A stretch of 5,834 nt of DNA, taken from Chloroflexota bacterium (GTDB taxonomy: Bacteria; Chloroflexota; UBA5177; JANWHV01). Positions 1 to 5,430 of the stretch are shown here, piece by piece. Positions within the stretch are counted from its first letter, which is position 1. Each line of letters begins with the position of its first letter. Below the pieces are notes generated by a model. It was not told the origin of the DNA. It searched no databases and saw only the letters and a list, made by a program, of their open reading frames with translations. The DNA is taken from contig JANWHO010000147.1 in the NCBI GenBank assembly GCA_025450375.1, positions 1 through 5,834 of the forward strand, in the 5' to 3' direction. The translations under genes and the position numbers were made by a program.

Positions 1-23
1 ACAGGCGAAAGGTAGGGCCGGCC

Positions 24-1406
24 TTGGGAGTTACGCTACTCGGACCCAGGACTCTCGCCCTCGGCGCCTGGCCGCGATGGCCTACGCGGCTTTTGAACGC
101 TCGCGCGCTGCCCGTGCTCAGCCTGGTCGTAGTGGCCTCTGCCTGCCGCCTTCTCATATGGCACGGAGAGGGCGCCATGAGTGGCGACATGGTCCTGTGG
201 TACAACTGGAGCCAGGCCCTTGGCGCGTGGGATTGGCGCCGGTTCTACGCGGCCAGCGGCTGTGACTACACACCGGGTTATCTCTACATCCTCTGGGTAT
301 TGGGCAAGATTCAGTTTGGGGCGCCGCACGCTCCCGTTTTCCTCCGTGCCGTGCTCCCGACCGGCGCTCTCCTCTACAAGTTGCCCGCCATGGCCGCGGA
401 CGTAGCGACTGTCGTGCTCCTCTACGTGGTGGGCAAGCGCTGGGGATATGCGGGCGCCGGCTACCTGGCCGCGTTAAGCTACGCGTTTAACCCTGGTATT
501 ATCTTCAATTCAAGCCGTTGGGGACAGGTAGACAGCATTCCGGCGTTGTTCATGGTTGTAGCCCTGGTATTGCTCATTGAGTCGCGGCCAGTGCTCTTCG
601 GGATCGCGCTTGCCTTGTCCATCGTGTGTAAGCCTACTGCCTTGATCCTGGTGCCGCTGTGCTTGGTGGTACTGCTGCGCCGCGGTCGTTACAAGGACGT
701 GATGTCCGCCTGCGTGTCCGGTCTGGTGACCGTTGCCGTTGTCTTTTACCCCTTCATCCCGCCGCGGACGAACCCGATAGAATTTATCCATCATTTGTAT
801 ACCGCGCTTTCGGGCGAATATCCCTTCCTGACCTTGAACGCATTCAATCTCTGGCTTCTGGTGCAGGGACATGTGGCGTTGCTCTCTGACTCCGCCACGA
901 TAATGGGGGTACCCTGCGCGGTCGCGGGGTGGGTACTGCTGGCCGGGCTGGCCGCGCTCGCATGCATCGCGGCCGCGCGGCGAACCAATCTCCTGGACGA
1001 CGTTGAGTGGCCGCGCACCGCCCTGCCCGCCGCCGCGGTTGTACTCCTGGGGTTCTTCATCCTTCTGACCCGCATGCATGAGCGCCATCTCCTACCGGCG
1101 TTGCCTATGCTGGCGATGACCTGCGTGATCTGGCCCCGATTTTGGCTACCCTACTGCTGGCTATCGTTCGCCTACTTCCTCAACCTGCGGTACGTGTTTT
1201 ACCTGTTCTGGCCGTATGGTGAACACGACCTGGGGGAAGCGGCGATCAAAACTATCGCTCTGGTCAACGTCGCCATGCTTGGGGTGGCCGCGGTCATGCT
1301 CATGTATATAGTCCTCCCGCTGCGGACGACAGTGGCTACCTGGTGGAGGACCATGGGAGAGGCTCAACGACTGGCGGCTCTACCGGGGCAGGGCTCCGCG
1401 GAGTGA
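24..1406 (+). CDS. GT-C-type multi-pass membrane glycosyltransferase (mannosyltransferase-like); 5' end uncertain
   Basis: The 460-residue protein is very hydrophobic, with roughly eleven to thirteen membrane segments (for example about 30-46, 115-137, 143-161, 189-217, 226-246, 292-316, 333-348, 372-395, 408-431). Motifs fit lipid-linked-sugar GT-C enzymes. There is an acidic residue in the first outer loop (SGDMVLWYNW, D55), then YTPGYLYILW at 82-91. NPGIIFNSSRWGQVDS spans 156-171, KPTALILVP 203-211, and RMHERHLLPALP 350-361. Such enzymes move a sugar from a polyprenyl-phosphate donor to an acceptor on the outer membrane face; donor and acceptor cannot be told here. The TTG at 24 has an AAAGG/TAGGG purine stretch a few bases upstream, but the frame is open to the window edge, so the gene may begin further left. 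The first in-frame ATG (177) would remove the first membrane helix. It converges on the minus-strand pair and has no evident link to the arginine genes. The family call is firm; the substrate is unknown. Confidence 0.75.
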   Translation: MGVTLLGPRTLALGAWPRWPTRLLNARALPVLSLVVVASACRLLIWHGEGAMSGDMVLWYNWSQALGAWDWRRFYAASGCDYTPGYLYILWVLGKIQFGAPHAPVFLRAVLPTGALLYKLPAMAADVATVVLLYVVGKRWGYAGAGYLAALSYAFNPGIIFNSSRWGQVDSIPALFMVVALVLLIESRPVLFGIALALSIVCKPTALILVPLCLVVLLRRGRYKDVMSACVSGLVTVAVVFYPFIPPRTNPIEFIHHLYTALSGEYPFLTLNAFNLWLLVQGHVALLSDSATIMGVPCAVAGWVLLAGLAALACIAAARRTNLLDDVEWPRTALPAAAVVLLGFFILLTRMHERHLLPALPMLAMTCVIWPRFWLPYCWLSFAYFLNLRYVFYLFWPYGEHDLGEAAIKTIALVNVAMLGVAAVMLMYIVLPLRTTVATWWRTMGEAQRLAALPGQGSAE

Positions 1407-1419
1407 GGGTCCGCGGGAG

Positions 1420-1464
1420 CCACGGTTCCGGCCGCGTTGACCGTGGGATGTGGCGGTCCACGGT
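1420..1464 (+). other. Two mutually exclusive short hairpins
   Basis: CCACGGT occurs at 1420-1426 and again at 1458-1464, and its reverse complement ACCGTGG sits between them at 1440-1446. The middle copy can pair with either flank, giving 7-bp stems with loops of 13 or 11 nt. The segment lies just after the glycosyltransferase stop. There is no U-run, so it is not a classical terminator alone. It could be a 3'-end stabilising structure or chance; the functional call is weak. Confidence 0.3.
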
Positions 1465-1487
1465 TTCCGATTAGGACGGCCACGCGC

Positions 1488-1537
1488 GCAAGGAAATGGA
1501 GGGACGATGATCGATCATCGTCCCTCCATTTCCTTGC
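1488..1537. terminator. Perfect 50-bp palindrome, probable bidirectional terminator
   Basis: Every base from 1488 to 1512 pairs with its partner from 1537 back to 1513, giving 25-bp arms with no spacer and no mismatch. As RNA the loop would be about 4 nt (UCGA). The inner part (GGAGGGACG opposite CGTCCCTCC, 1498-1506 with 1519-1527) is GC-rich and is followed by the T-rich ATTTCCTT at 1528-1535. By symmetry the same holds on the other strand. This is the layout of an A-rich/GC stem/T-rich two-way terminator. Its position agrees: it is 81 nt after the plus-strand glycosyltransferase stop and 21 nt after the minus-strand membrane-protein stop. The U-tract is imperfect, and a loop-free perfect palindrome this long is unusual for a plain terminator. 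Confidence 0.65.
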
Positions 1538-1558
1538 CGGCTCCGCCTGGGGTTTGGT

Positions 1559-2050
1559 TCAGACGGTGGGCTCGCTCCGCATCAGATACCCACCGGCGGC
1601 AACCGCGATGCCGCAAATGAGGCCGATGTAGGCGCCAAATGACGGGCCGTAGCTGATTCCAGCGGCGGAACCGCTGGGGCCTTCGGTGGCAATGAAGAGA
1701 ATGACCGCCAGGACCGCGATCACTCCGGCGCCCATCAAGACCATGGAGTCGGTGACCACGGGGGGTAGGGTGGGAATCAAACCGCGTACCGTCCGGATAC
1801 CCATGAGCGGGAATATGGCGACCACCCCGCTGGCGATCAGGAGAAGCACCGCGAGCAGGCCCCATCCATGCCAACCGTTCTCGGAGGCACCGCCGTACCC
1901 AGCGATCGACACCGAGTACCAATGGAGAAAGCTGTCAATGAGCCCCACCACCGCGCCCACCAAGGCGACTCGCCGTCCGAGACTAAGGCTGAGGAACATT
2001 TGCCTGGCTTGGTCTACCTGAGGGTTCATCTGGCCGGGATTGCTGCTCAC
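1559..2050 (-). CDS. Small four-helix membrane protein of unknown function
   Basis: The 163-residue protein has a short polar, probably cytoplasmic N-terminus (1-24, with QVDQARQMF). Four membrane segments follow at about 27-46, 61-82, 101-121 and 135-156. After the first helix begins, an aromatic stretch (SFLHWYSVSIAGYGG, 40-54) leads into the outer loop SENGWHGWG (56-64). I see no catalytic or metal-binding motif and do not recognise the family. The GTG start is chosen because GGAG (plus-strand 2058-2061) lies 7 nt upstream; the next in-frame ATG (residue 8) has no comparable ribosome site. It lies 42 bp downstream of the zinc-ribbon gene on the same strand, so the two are probably co-transcribed, and it ends at the palindromic terminator. 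It is a convincing gene with unknown role. Confidence 0.75.
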   Translation of the reverse strand: MSSNPGQMNPQVDQARQMFLSLSLGRRVALVGAVVGLIDSFLHWYSVSIAGYGGASENGWHGWGLLAVLLLIASGVVAIFPLMGIRTVRGLIPTLPPVVTDSMVLMGAGVIAVLAVILFIATEGPSGSAAGISYGPSFGAYIGLICGIAVAAGGYLMRSEPTV

Positions 2051-2057
2051 GATCGCT

Positions 2058-2061
2058 CTCC
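2058..2061 (-). promoter_or_regulatory. Ribosome binding site deciding the GTG start of the membrane protein
   Basis: On the minus strand GGAG precedes the GTG at 2050 by 7 nt (AGCGATC). This supports the GTG over the ATG seven codons further in, and argues for independent initiation despite the short gap to the upstream gene. Confidence 0.6.
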
Positions 2062-2092
2062 GTTCACTGCACTCCGTCAGCTTAGCGGCCGC

Positions 2093-2485
2093 CTACATGG
2101 CGTGGCCGCAGTGCCCGCAAAATTGCATACCTTCTGGGACGTCTTTCCCGCAGGCTGGACATGGCCGTTCCACGGCCGTCACCTTGGTCTCCGGTGTTTT
2201 GTCCCCTACTCGTATCTCCGCCATTTCCTCCTCTAGCGTTTTCACCTGGGCCTGCAAATCCTCGATCTTCTGGCGAGTCTCCGCCAGGCTCTCGTGTTGC
2301 ACGGTCCCCTCCGCCATCAGCTTAAAGGTGGCCTGCCCGAGATCCTCGAATGCCTGGTCCAACTCGTGCCGTTTCCCGCCCAACTCACTGCTCAAGCGCG
2401 TAAGCCTGAACGTCTTATCGGCCTCGGAGGTCACCCGTGAGACTCCCTGGCCGACCGTACTGCGCACTTTATCCAAGAACCCCAT
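2093..2485 (-). CDS. Coiled-coil protein with C-terminal zinc ribbon
   Basis: With the start at 2485 the protein has 130 residues. It opens with an amphipathic stretch (MGFLDKVRSTVGQGVSRVTS), followed by a charged helical region. A likely coiled coil covers about 65-92, rich in E, Q, K and L (QKIEDLQAQVKTLEEEM). After a short linker the last 22 residues form a zinc ribbon with C109-x2-C112 and C123-x2-C126 (CPACGKDVPEGMQFCGHCG), expected to bind one Zn2+. No signal peptide or membrane segment is seen, so it is probably cytoplasmic. Proteins of this shape usually act as scaffolds or adaptors rather than enzymes; the partner here may be the membrane protein encoded next. A 20-codon longer reading from 2545 is possible but lacks a ribosome site, while the ATG at 2485 has an excellent one. 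Domain call sure, function unknown. Confidence 0.8.
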   Translation of the reverse strand: MGFLDKVRSTVGQGVSRVTSEADKTFRLTRLSSELGGKRHELDQAFEDLGQATFKLMAEGTVQHESLAETRQKIEDLQAQVKTLEEEMAEIRVGDKTPETKVTAVERPCPACGKDVPEGMQFCGHCGHAM

Positions 2486-2491
2486 ACCGTA

Positions 2492-2498
2492 CTCCTCC
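2492..2498 (-). promoter_or_regulatory. Strong ribosome binding site fixing the zinc-ribbon protein start
   Basis: The minus strand reads GGAGGAG, then 6 nt (TACGGT), then ATG at 2485. This is close to a full anti-16S match at ideal spacing. It places the start 20 codons downstream of the longest possible reading frame. Confidence 0.75.
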
Positions 2499-2503
2499 CC
2501 CCC

Positions 2504-2531
2504 ATTGTAGTACAACGGCGCCACCGCGCAA
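2504..2531 (-). promoter_or_regulatory. Possible sigma70-type promoter for the zinc-ribbon/membrane-protein unit
   Basis: On the minus strand TACAAT (2504-2509) is a good -10 box. TTGCGC (2526-2531) is a poor -35 (only TTG matches) at 16-bp spacing. Transcription would start near 2497, leaving only about a dozen nucleotides before the ATG, so the ribosome site would lie at the very 5' end. That makes the call tentative; a promoter further upstream, between 2546 and 2600, is the alternative. Confidence 0.3.
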
Positions 2532-2589
2532 CTGTTTGGGGACATTAGATGTATCGTAGCCGGTATCCTGGCATGGAAATCACCGCGTC

Positions 2590-2618
2590 TTGCATATGTT
2601 CTCTTGTATGTGTATACT
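2590..2618 (+). promoter_or_regulatory. Sigma70-type promoter of the GNAT-argFGH operon
   Basis: TTGCAT (2590-2595) and TATACT (2613-2618) are separated by exactly 17 bp. The -10 matches the consensus at five of six positions; the -35 is weaker, keeping TTG. The expected start is near 2625, giving a leader of about 34 nt before the ATG at 2659. The area is a local AT-rich island in otherwise GC-rich DNA, as expected for a promoter. No stronger promoter is visible before argF, argG or argH, so this one probably drives all four genes. Confidence 0.6.
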
Positions 2619-2629
2619 CATGCATACGT
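2591..2629 (+). repeat. Three TGYATRYGT repeats overlying the arg promoter (candidate operator)
   Basis: The 9-mers at 2591-2599 (TGCATATGT), 2605-2613 (TGTATGTGT) and 2621-2629 (TGCATACGT) all fit TGYATRYGT, with start-to-start distances of 14 and 16 bp. The outer two are 30 bp apart, close to three helical turns. They cover the -35 box, the spacer up to the -10 box, and the predicted start site, which is ideal placement for a repressor. A weaker inverted arrangement also exists: GTATG (2606-2610) against CATAC (2623-2627). Position and pathway suggest an ArgR-type site, but the match to the classical ARG box (TNTGAAT-W4-ATTCANW) is poor, so the regulator is inferred only. Confidence 0.4.
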
Positions 2630-2658
2630 AAACCGAACAACCCGGATGGAAGGATGCG

Positions 2659-3117
2659 ATGGCCGCACCCATGTTCAGTACCGAGACCGTGCTGTCCGTC
2701 ACCGATGACCTGAGCACCCTCGACCTCTATCAATTGCGGAACCTTCAGCAGCAAACATCATGGGCGCGGAATCGTTCTCTCCTGGATCTCCAGCGCGCGG
2801 TGGCCGGGAGCGACCTGGTCATCACGGCCTGGCAGGACGATCGGTTGGTGGGTTGCGTGCGCGTCCTCACTGATTTCGTCTACCGAGCGATCCTGTGTGA
2901 CGTGATCGTGCATCCACACTGCCGGCGGCAAGGGGTTGGCCGTCTCCTGGTGGAAGCGGTTACCGGGCACCCACGCCTGGCGCGCGTTCAGAAATTCACC
3001 CTTCTCACCAGTACCGCCCGGTCATTTTACGAGCGACTGGGCTGGAGGCGTTACCCTGGCGAAGGAATGATCTTTGAACGTGAAGGCTGTACCGAGATGG
3101 GACTGGGAGACGAGTGA
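2659..3117 (+). CDS. GNAT-family N-acetyltransferase leading the arginine operon
   Basis: The 152-residue protein carries the acetyl-CoA binding signature of the GNAT fold. Strand beta4 (LCDVIVHP, 79-86) runs into RRQGVG (89-94), the R/Q-x-x-G-x-G/A pyrophosphate loop, then helix LLVEAV. The C-terminal SFYERLGW (122-129) is the usual motif B helix and turn. It would transfer acetyl from acetyl-CoA to an amine; the substrate is not readable from sequence. The length fits a single-domain GNAT, complete at both ends. The ATG at 2659 is preceded by AAGGA (2650-2654) 4 nt upstream. The gene is first in the operon and its stop overlaps the argF start region. Short GNAT proteins act as N-acetylglutamate synthases in some bacteria, and GNAT domains are fused to ArgH in others, so that role is plausible here. 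An unrelated small-molecule acetyltransferase is the alternative. Confidence 0.85.
   Translation: MAAPMFSTETVLSVTDDLSTLDLYQLRNLQQQTSWARNRSLLDLQRAVAGSDLVITAWQDDRLVGCVRVLTDFVYRAILCDVIVHPHCRRQGVGRLLVEAVTGHPRLARVQKFTLLTSTARSFYERLGWRRYPGEGMIFEREGCTEMGLGDE
3105..3109 (+). promoter_or_regulatory. Ribosome binding site inside the GNAT gene, for argF
   Basis: GGGAG lies within the last codons of the GNAT gene. It is 7 nt from the ATG at 3117 but only 4 nt from the GTG at 3114, which favours the ATG. The stop TGA (3115-3117) shares its A with that ATG, so ribosomes ending the GNAT gene can restart directly on argF. Confidence 0.6.
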
Positions 3118-4067
3118 TGGTGGCTCAAGCGATAGCGCCGACATCGACCCTGAGTGACTTTACCGGCCTGGACGGCATATCTCCCGCCACGCTCAGGGAT
3201 ATTCTCCAACTCGCCGCTTACCTGAAACGCCGCGGGCGCGGCGAACCGCCGAAGGATTCGCCGCTTCTTGGGCGGAGCGTCGCGCTGCTGTTCGAGAAGC
3301 CTTCCCTGCGCACTCGTACAACCTTTCAGGTGGGGGTGAGGCAGCTTGGCGGCGACGCGGTCTATCTGGGCAAGGATGAGGTCAATCTTGGGGTGCGGGA
3401 GACCGTGGCGGATGTGGCTCGGAATCTGGAGCGGTGGGTTGATTTGATCGTCATCCGCACCTTCGATCACGCTCGGGTGCTGGAGCTTGCCGAGTATGCA
3501 AGCGTTCCGGTGATTAACGCCCTCTCCGACCATGAGCACCCCTGCCAGGTATTGGCGGATCTGCTGACCCTGGAGGAGCGCTTGGGGCCGTTGTCCGGCG
3601 TCACCCTCGCCTACGTGGGCGACGGGAATAACGTGGTCCATTCACTTGTCTACGCGGCGGCGGTCATGGGGATTAATCTGCGCATTGCCACTCCGCTGGG
3701 CTACGCGCCCGATCCGCTGGTGATCGCTCGGGCTCAAGCCCAGTCGCGTGGCGGGTCGATCCGTCTCACGCATGACCCCGTGGAAGCGGTATCCGGCGCC
3801 CACGCCGTCTATACCGATAGCTGGGTGAGCATGGGGCAGGAAGAGCAGCACGCGGCCCGTCTGGCCGCGTTCAAGGGCTTCCAGGTGAACGGGGCGCTGA
3901 TGGCGAGGGCGCGGGCCGGGGCCCTGTTCATGCACTGCCTCCCGGCCCATCGGGGCCAGGAAGTGACCGACTCCGTGATCGACGGTCCGACCTCGGTGGT
4001 GTTCGATCAGGCCGAGAATCGTCTCCATGCCCAAAAGGCCCTGATGAGCTTGCTGGCCTATACCTAA
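3117..4067 (+). CDS. argF: Ornithine carbamoyltransferase
   Basis: This enzyme makes citrulline from ornithine and carbamoyl phosphate in the cytoplasm, normally as a trimer. At 316 residues it has full family length. The carbamoyl-phosphate loop is FEKPSLRTRTTF (59-70, S-x-R-T-R). HPCQ at 141-144 is the second phosphate-side motif. GDGNNVVHSL (168-177) starts the ornithine domain, and DSWVSMGQE (234-242) holds the SMG ornithine-binding motif. HCLPAHRG (273-280) carries the catalytic-site cysteine C274, and FDQAENRLHAQKA (296-308) closes the protein. Residue 71 is Q where many relatives have E (SFE), probably a tolerated change. The ATG at 3117 is preferred over the overlapping GTG at 3114 on ribosome-site spacing; the difference is one residue. 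It is translationally coupled to the GNAT gene and followed after 71 bp by argG. PyrB and other carbamoyltransferases are excluded by the SMG and HCLPAHRG motifs. Confidence 0.97.
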   Translation: MVAQAIAPTSTLSDFTGLDGISPATLRDILQLAAYLKRRGRGEPPKDSPLLGRSVALLFEKPSLRTRTTFQVGVRQLGGDAVYLGKDEVNLGVRETVADVARNLERWVDLIVIRTFDHARVLELAEYASVPVINALSDHEHPCQVLADLLTLEERLGPLSGVTLAYVGDGNNVVHSLVYAAAVMGINLRIATPLGYAPDPLVIARAQAQSRGGSIRLTHDPVEAVSGAHAVYTDSWVSMGQEEQHAARLAAFKGFQVNGALMARARAGALFMHCLPAHRGQEVTDSVIDGPTSVVFDQAENRLHAQKALMSLLAYT

Positions 4068-4076
4068 CCCGCATCC

Positions 4077-4114
4077 CGCCGGCGCACGGAGTCCTCACCC
4101 GCCTGACGCCGGCG
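4077..4114 (+). repeat. Paired CGCCGGCG palindromes between argF and argG
   Basis: The self-complementary 8-mer CGCCGGCG occurs at 4077-4084 and 4107-4114, so the two copies can pair across a 22-nt loop. No T-run follows, so this is not a classical terminator. It might act as an RNA stability element between the cistrons or be a product of high GC content. The rest of the 71-bp gap holds only the argG ribosome site (GGAG at 4127-4130, 8 nt before ATG). Confidence 0.25.
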
Positions 4115-4138
4115 CCGACCAAACCTGGAGAAGACTGA

Positions 4139-5392
4139 ATGATGAAGACCGTGCTGGCTTACTCGGGGGGACTTGACACCTCGGTGGCCGTGAAGTGGCT
4201 GCAAGAACACTATGACACCGAAGTGGTGACGCTCACCGTGGATGTTGGCGCGGTGAAGGATCTGGAGGCGATACGCCAGCGCGCGCTCACCACGGGGGCG
4301 GTGGACGCCTTCGTGGTGGATGCCCGCCAGACCTTTATCACCGACGTGGTCTGGCCCGCCTTGCAGGCCGGTGCCCTCTACGAAGGCGAATACCCGCTGG
4401 CCACCGCCCTGGCCCGCCCCCTGATGGCCAGCCTCTTGGTGGATGTTGCGCATAAGGTAGGGGCTACGGCGGTGGCGCATGGCTGCACTGGGAAAGGCAA
4501 CGACCAGGTGCGCTTCGACGTGGCAACCACGGCCCTCGATCCGAACCTCAAGGTGATCGCACCGGTGCGGGAGTGGCGGATGAACCGCGACCAGGAGCTG
4601 GCCTATGCCGCCGAGCACGGCATCCAGGTGCTCGCCACCAAGGAAAGCCCGTACAGCGTGGACGAAAATCTGTGGGGACGGAGCGTCGAGGCGGGCATCC
4701 TGGAGGATCCCTGGATTGAGCCGCCCGCCGATGCGTTCCTCTGGACGGTTGCTCCCGAACAGGCGCCGCGAGACCCCGAGTACGTGGAAATCGGCTTCGA
4801 GGCCGGTATCCCCATCTCCCTGAATGGCGCGGCAACCGAAGGGGTGGCCTTGGTGGAGGCACTGAATGCCCTGGGGGGGAAGTATGGAATCGGACGCATT
4901 GATCGGGTAGAAAGCCGCCTGGTCGGGATTAAATCACGGGAATTGTATGAAGCTCCGGCGGCGGTCCTCCTCCATACCGCCCACGGGGCAATCGAGGATT
5001 TGACCCTCAGCCGCGACGTGGCGAAGTTCAAGAGTATCGTGGCCACCGAGTATGCCGACCTCATCTACAATGGTGCCTGGTTTTCCCCCCTCCGCAACCA
5101 TCTGGCGGCCTTCGTGGCAAGCTCGCAGAAGTTCGCCACCGGGACTGTCCGCCTGAAGCTGAGCGCGGGGACGGCCCGCGTGGTGGGACGCACCTCTCCC
5201 TTCTCGCTCTACAATCCACAGCTTGCCACCTATGGGGCCGACGACAGCTTCAATCACGACGCGGCAGTAGGGTTTATCAAGCTCTGGGGTCTGCCCATCC
5301 GCACCGCCGCCGCCGTGCAGGGTATCGCGCAGGGCCAGCAATCTACTCTGTTGAGGTCGGGCTCTCCCGCCCCGATGTCGCTGACAGAATAG
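4139..5392 (+). CDS. argG: Argininosuccinate synthase
   Basis: It joins citrulline and aspartate using ATP, releasing AMP and pyrophosphate, in the cytoplasm. The 417 residues are slightly above the usual length of about 400. The N-terminal ATP-pyrophosphatase loop is AYSGGLDTSVA (7-17). EYPLATALARPL (84-95) and HGCTGKGNDQVRFD (114-127) form the substrate and ATP pocket. SVDENLWGRSVEAG (173-186) follows, then GRIDRVESRLVGIKSRE (252-268) and the C-terminal signature SPFSLYNPQLATYGADDSF (353-371) with AAVGFIKLWGLP (375-386). The last 30 or so residues beyond that are low-complexity and probably not catalytic. The first of two adjacent ATGs is chosen because GGAG lies 8 nt before it. It sits between argF and argH on the same strand with short gaps, consistent with one transcript. 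All key motifs appear intact. Confidence 0.98.
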   Translation: MMKTVLAYSGGLDTSVAVKWLQEHYDTEVVTLTVDVGAVKDLEAIRQRALTTGAVDAFVVDARQTFITDVVWPALQAGALYEGEYPLATALARPLMASLLVDVAHKVGATAVAHGCTGKGNDQVRFDVATTALDPNLKVIAPVREWRMNRDQELAYAAEHGIQVLATKESPYSVDENLWGRSVEAGILEDPWIEPPADAFLWTVAPEQAPRDPEYVEIGFEAGIPISLNGAATEGVALVEALNALGGKYGIGRIDRVESRLVGIKSRELYEAPAAVLLHTAHGAIEDLTLSRDVAKFKSIVATEYADLIYNGAWFSPLRNHLAAFVASSQKFATGTVRLKLSAGTARVVGRTSPFSLYNPQLATYGADDSFNHDAAVGFIKLWGLPIRTAAAVQGIAQGQQSTLLRSGSPAPMSLTE

Positions 5393-5419
5393 TAGGTCCG
5401 ACGTAGGATTTGGTAGGCT

Positions 5420-5423
5420 GGAG
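5420..5423 (+). promoter_or_regulatory. Ribosome binding site supporting a GTG start for argH
   Basis: GGAG is followed by 7 nt (TTGGATT) and GTG at 5431. The in-frame ATG at 5458 has only a weak GTGAG stretch upstream (5450-5454). The GTG therefore looks like the true start. Confidence 0.6.
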
Positions 5424-5430
5424 TTGGATT

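Noticed and set aside
510..1088. Minus-strand 192-codon open frame antisense to the glycosyltransferase
   Set aside because: The translation is polar and rich in R, Q, G and H with no recognisable motif, as expected from the complement of a GC-rich membrane-protein gene; no ribosome site supports it.
1488..1537. Palindrome considered as an insertion-sequence end, attachment site or CRISPR repeat
   Set aside because: It is a single copy in the window with no transposase, integrase, target duplication or regularly spaced repeats; its position at convergent gene ends favours a terminator.
1437..1631. Plus-strand 64-codon frame running through the palindrome
   Set aside because: It crosses the terminator palindrome and the 3' end of the minus-strand membrane gene. 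It has no ribosome site and an arginine-rich random composition.
2486..2545. 20-codon upstream extension of the zinc-ribbon protein
   Set aside because: The frame is open, but the GGAGGAG ribosome site lies inside the extension and points to the ATG at 2485. The MGFLDKV opening is typical of such proteins.
2605..2622. Classical 18-bp ARG box of the E. coli/Bacillus type
   Set aside because: Aligned to TNTGAAT-W4-ATTCANW, the left half matches poorly (about half the fixed positions) and the right half only moderately. I report the repeats as a candidate operator without claiming a consensus ARG box.
3051..3641. Minus-strand 196-codon open frame opposite argF
   Set aside because: It is fully antisense to a certain argF and the GNAT 3' end, its composition is typical of a shadow frame, and it has no domain.
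4077..4114. Rho-independent terminator between argF and argG
   Set aside because: A stem is possible, but the loop is long, no T-run follows, and argG has no promoter of its own that I can see; read-through is more likely.
4064..4618. Minus-strand 184-codon open frame opposite argG
   Set aside because: It is antisense to the most conserved part of argG, is rich in H, R and G, and has no motif.
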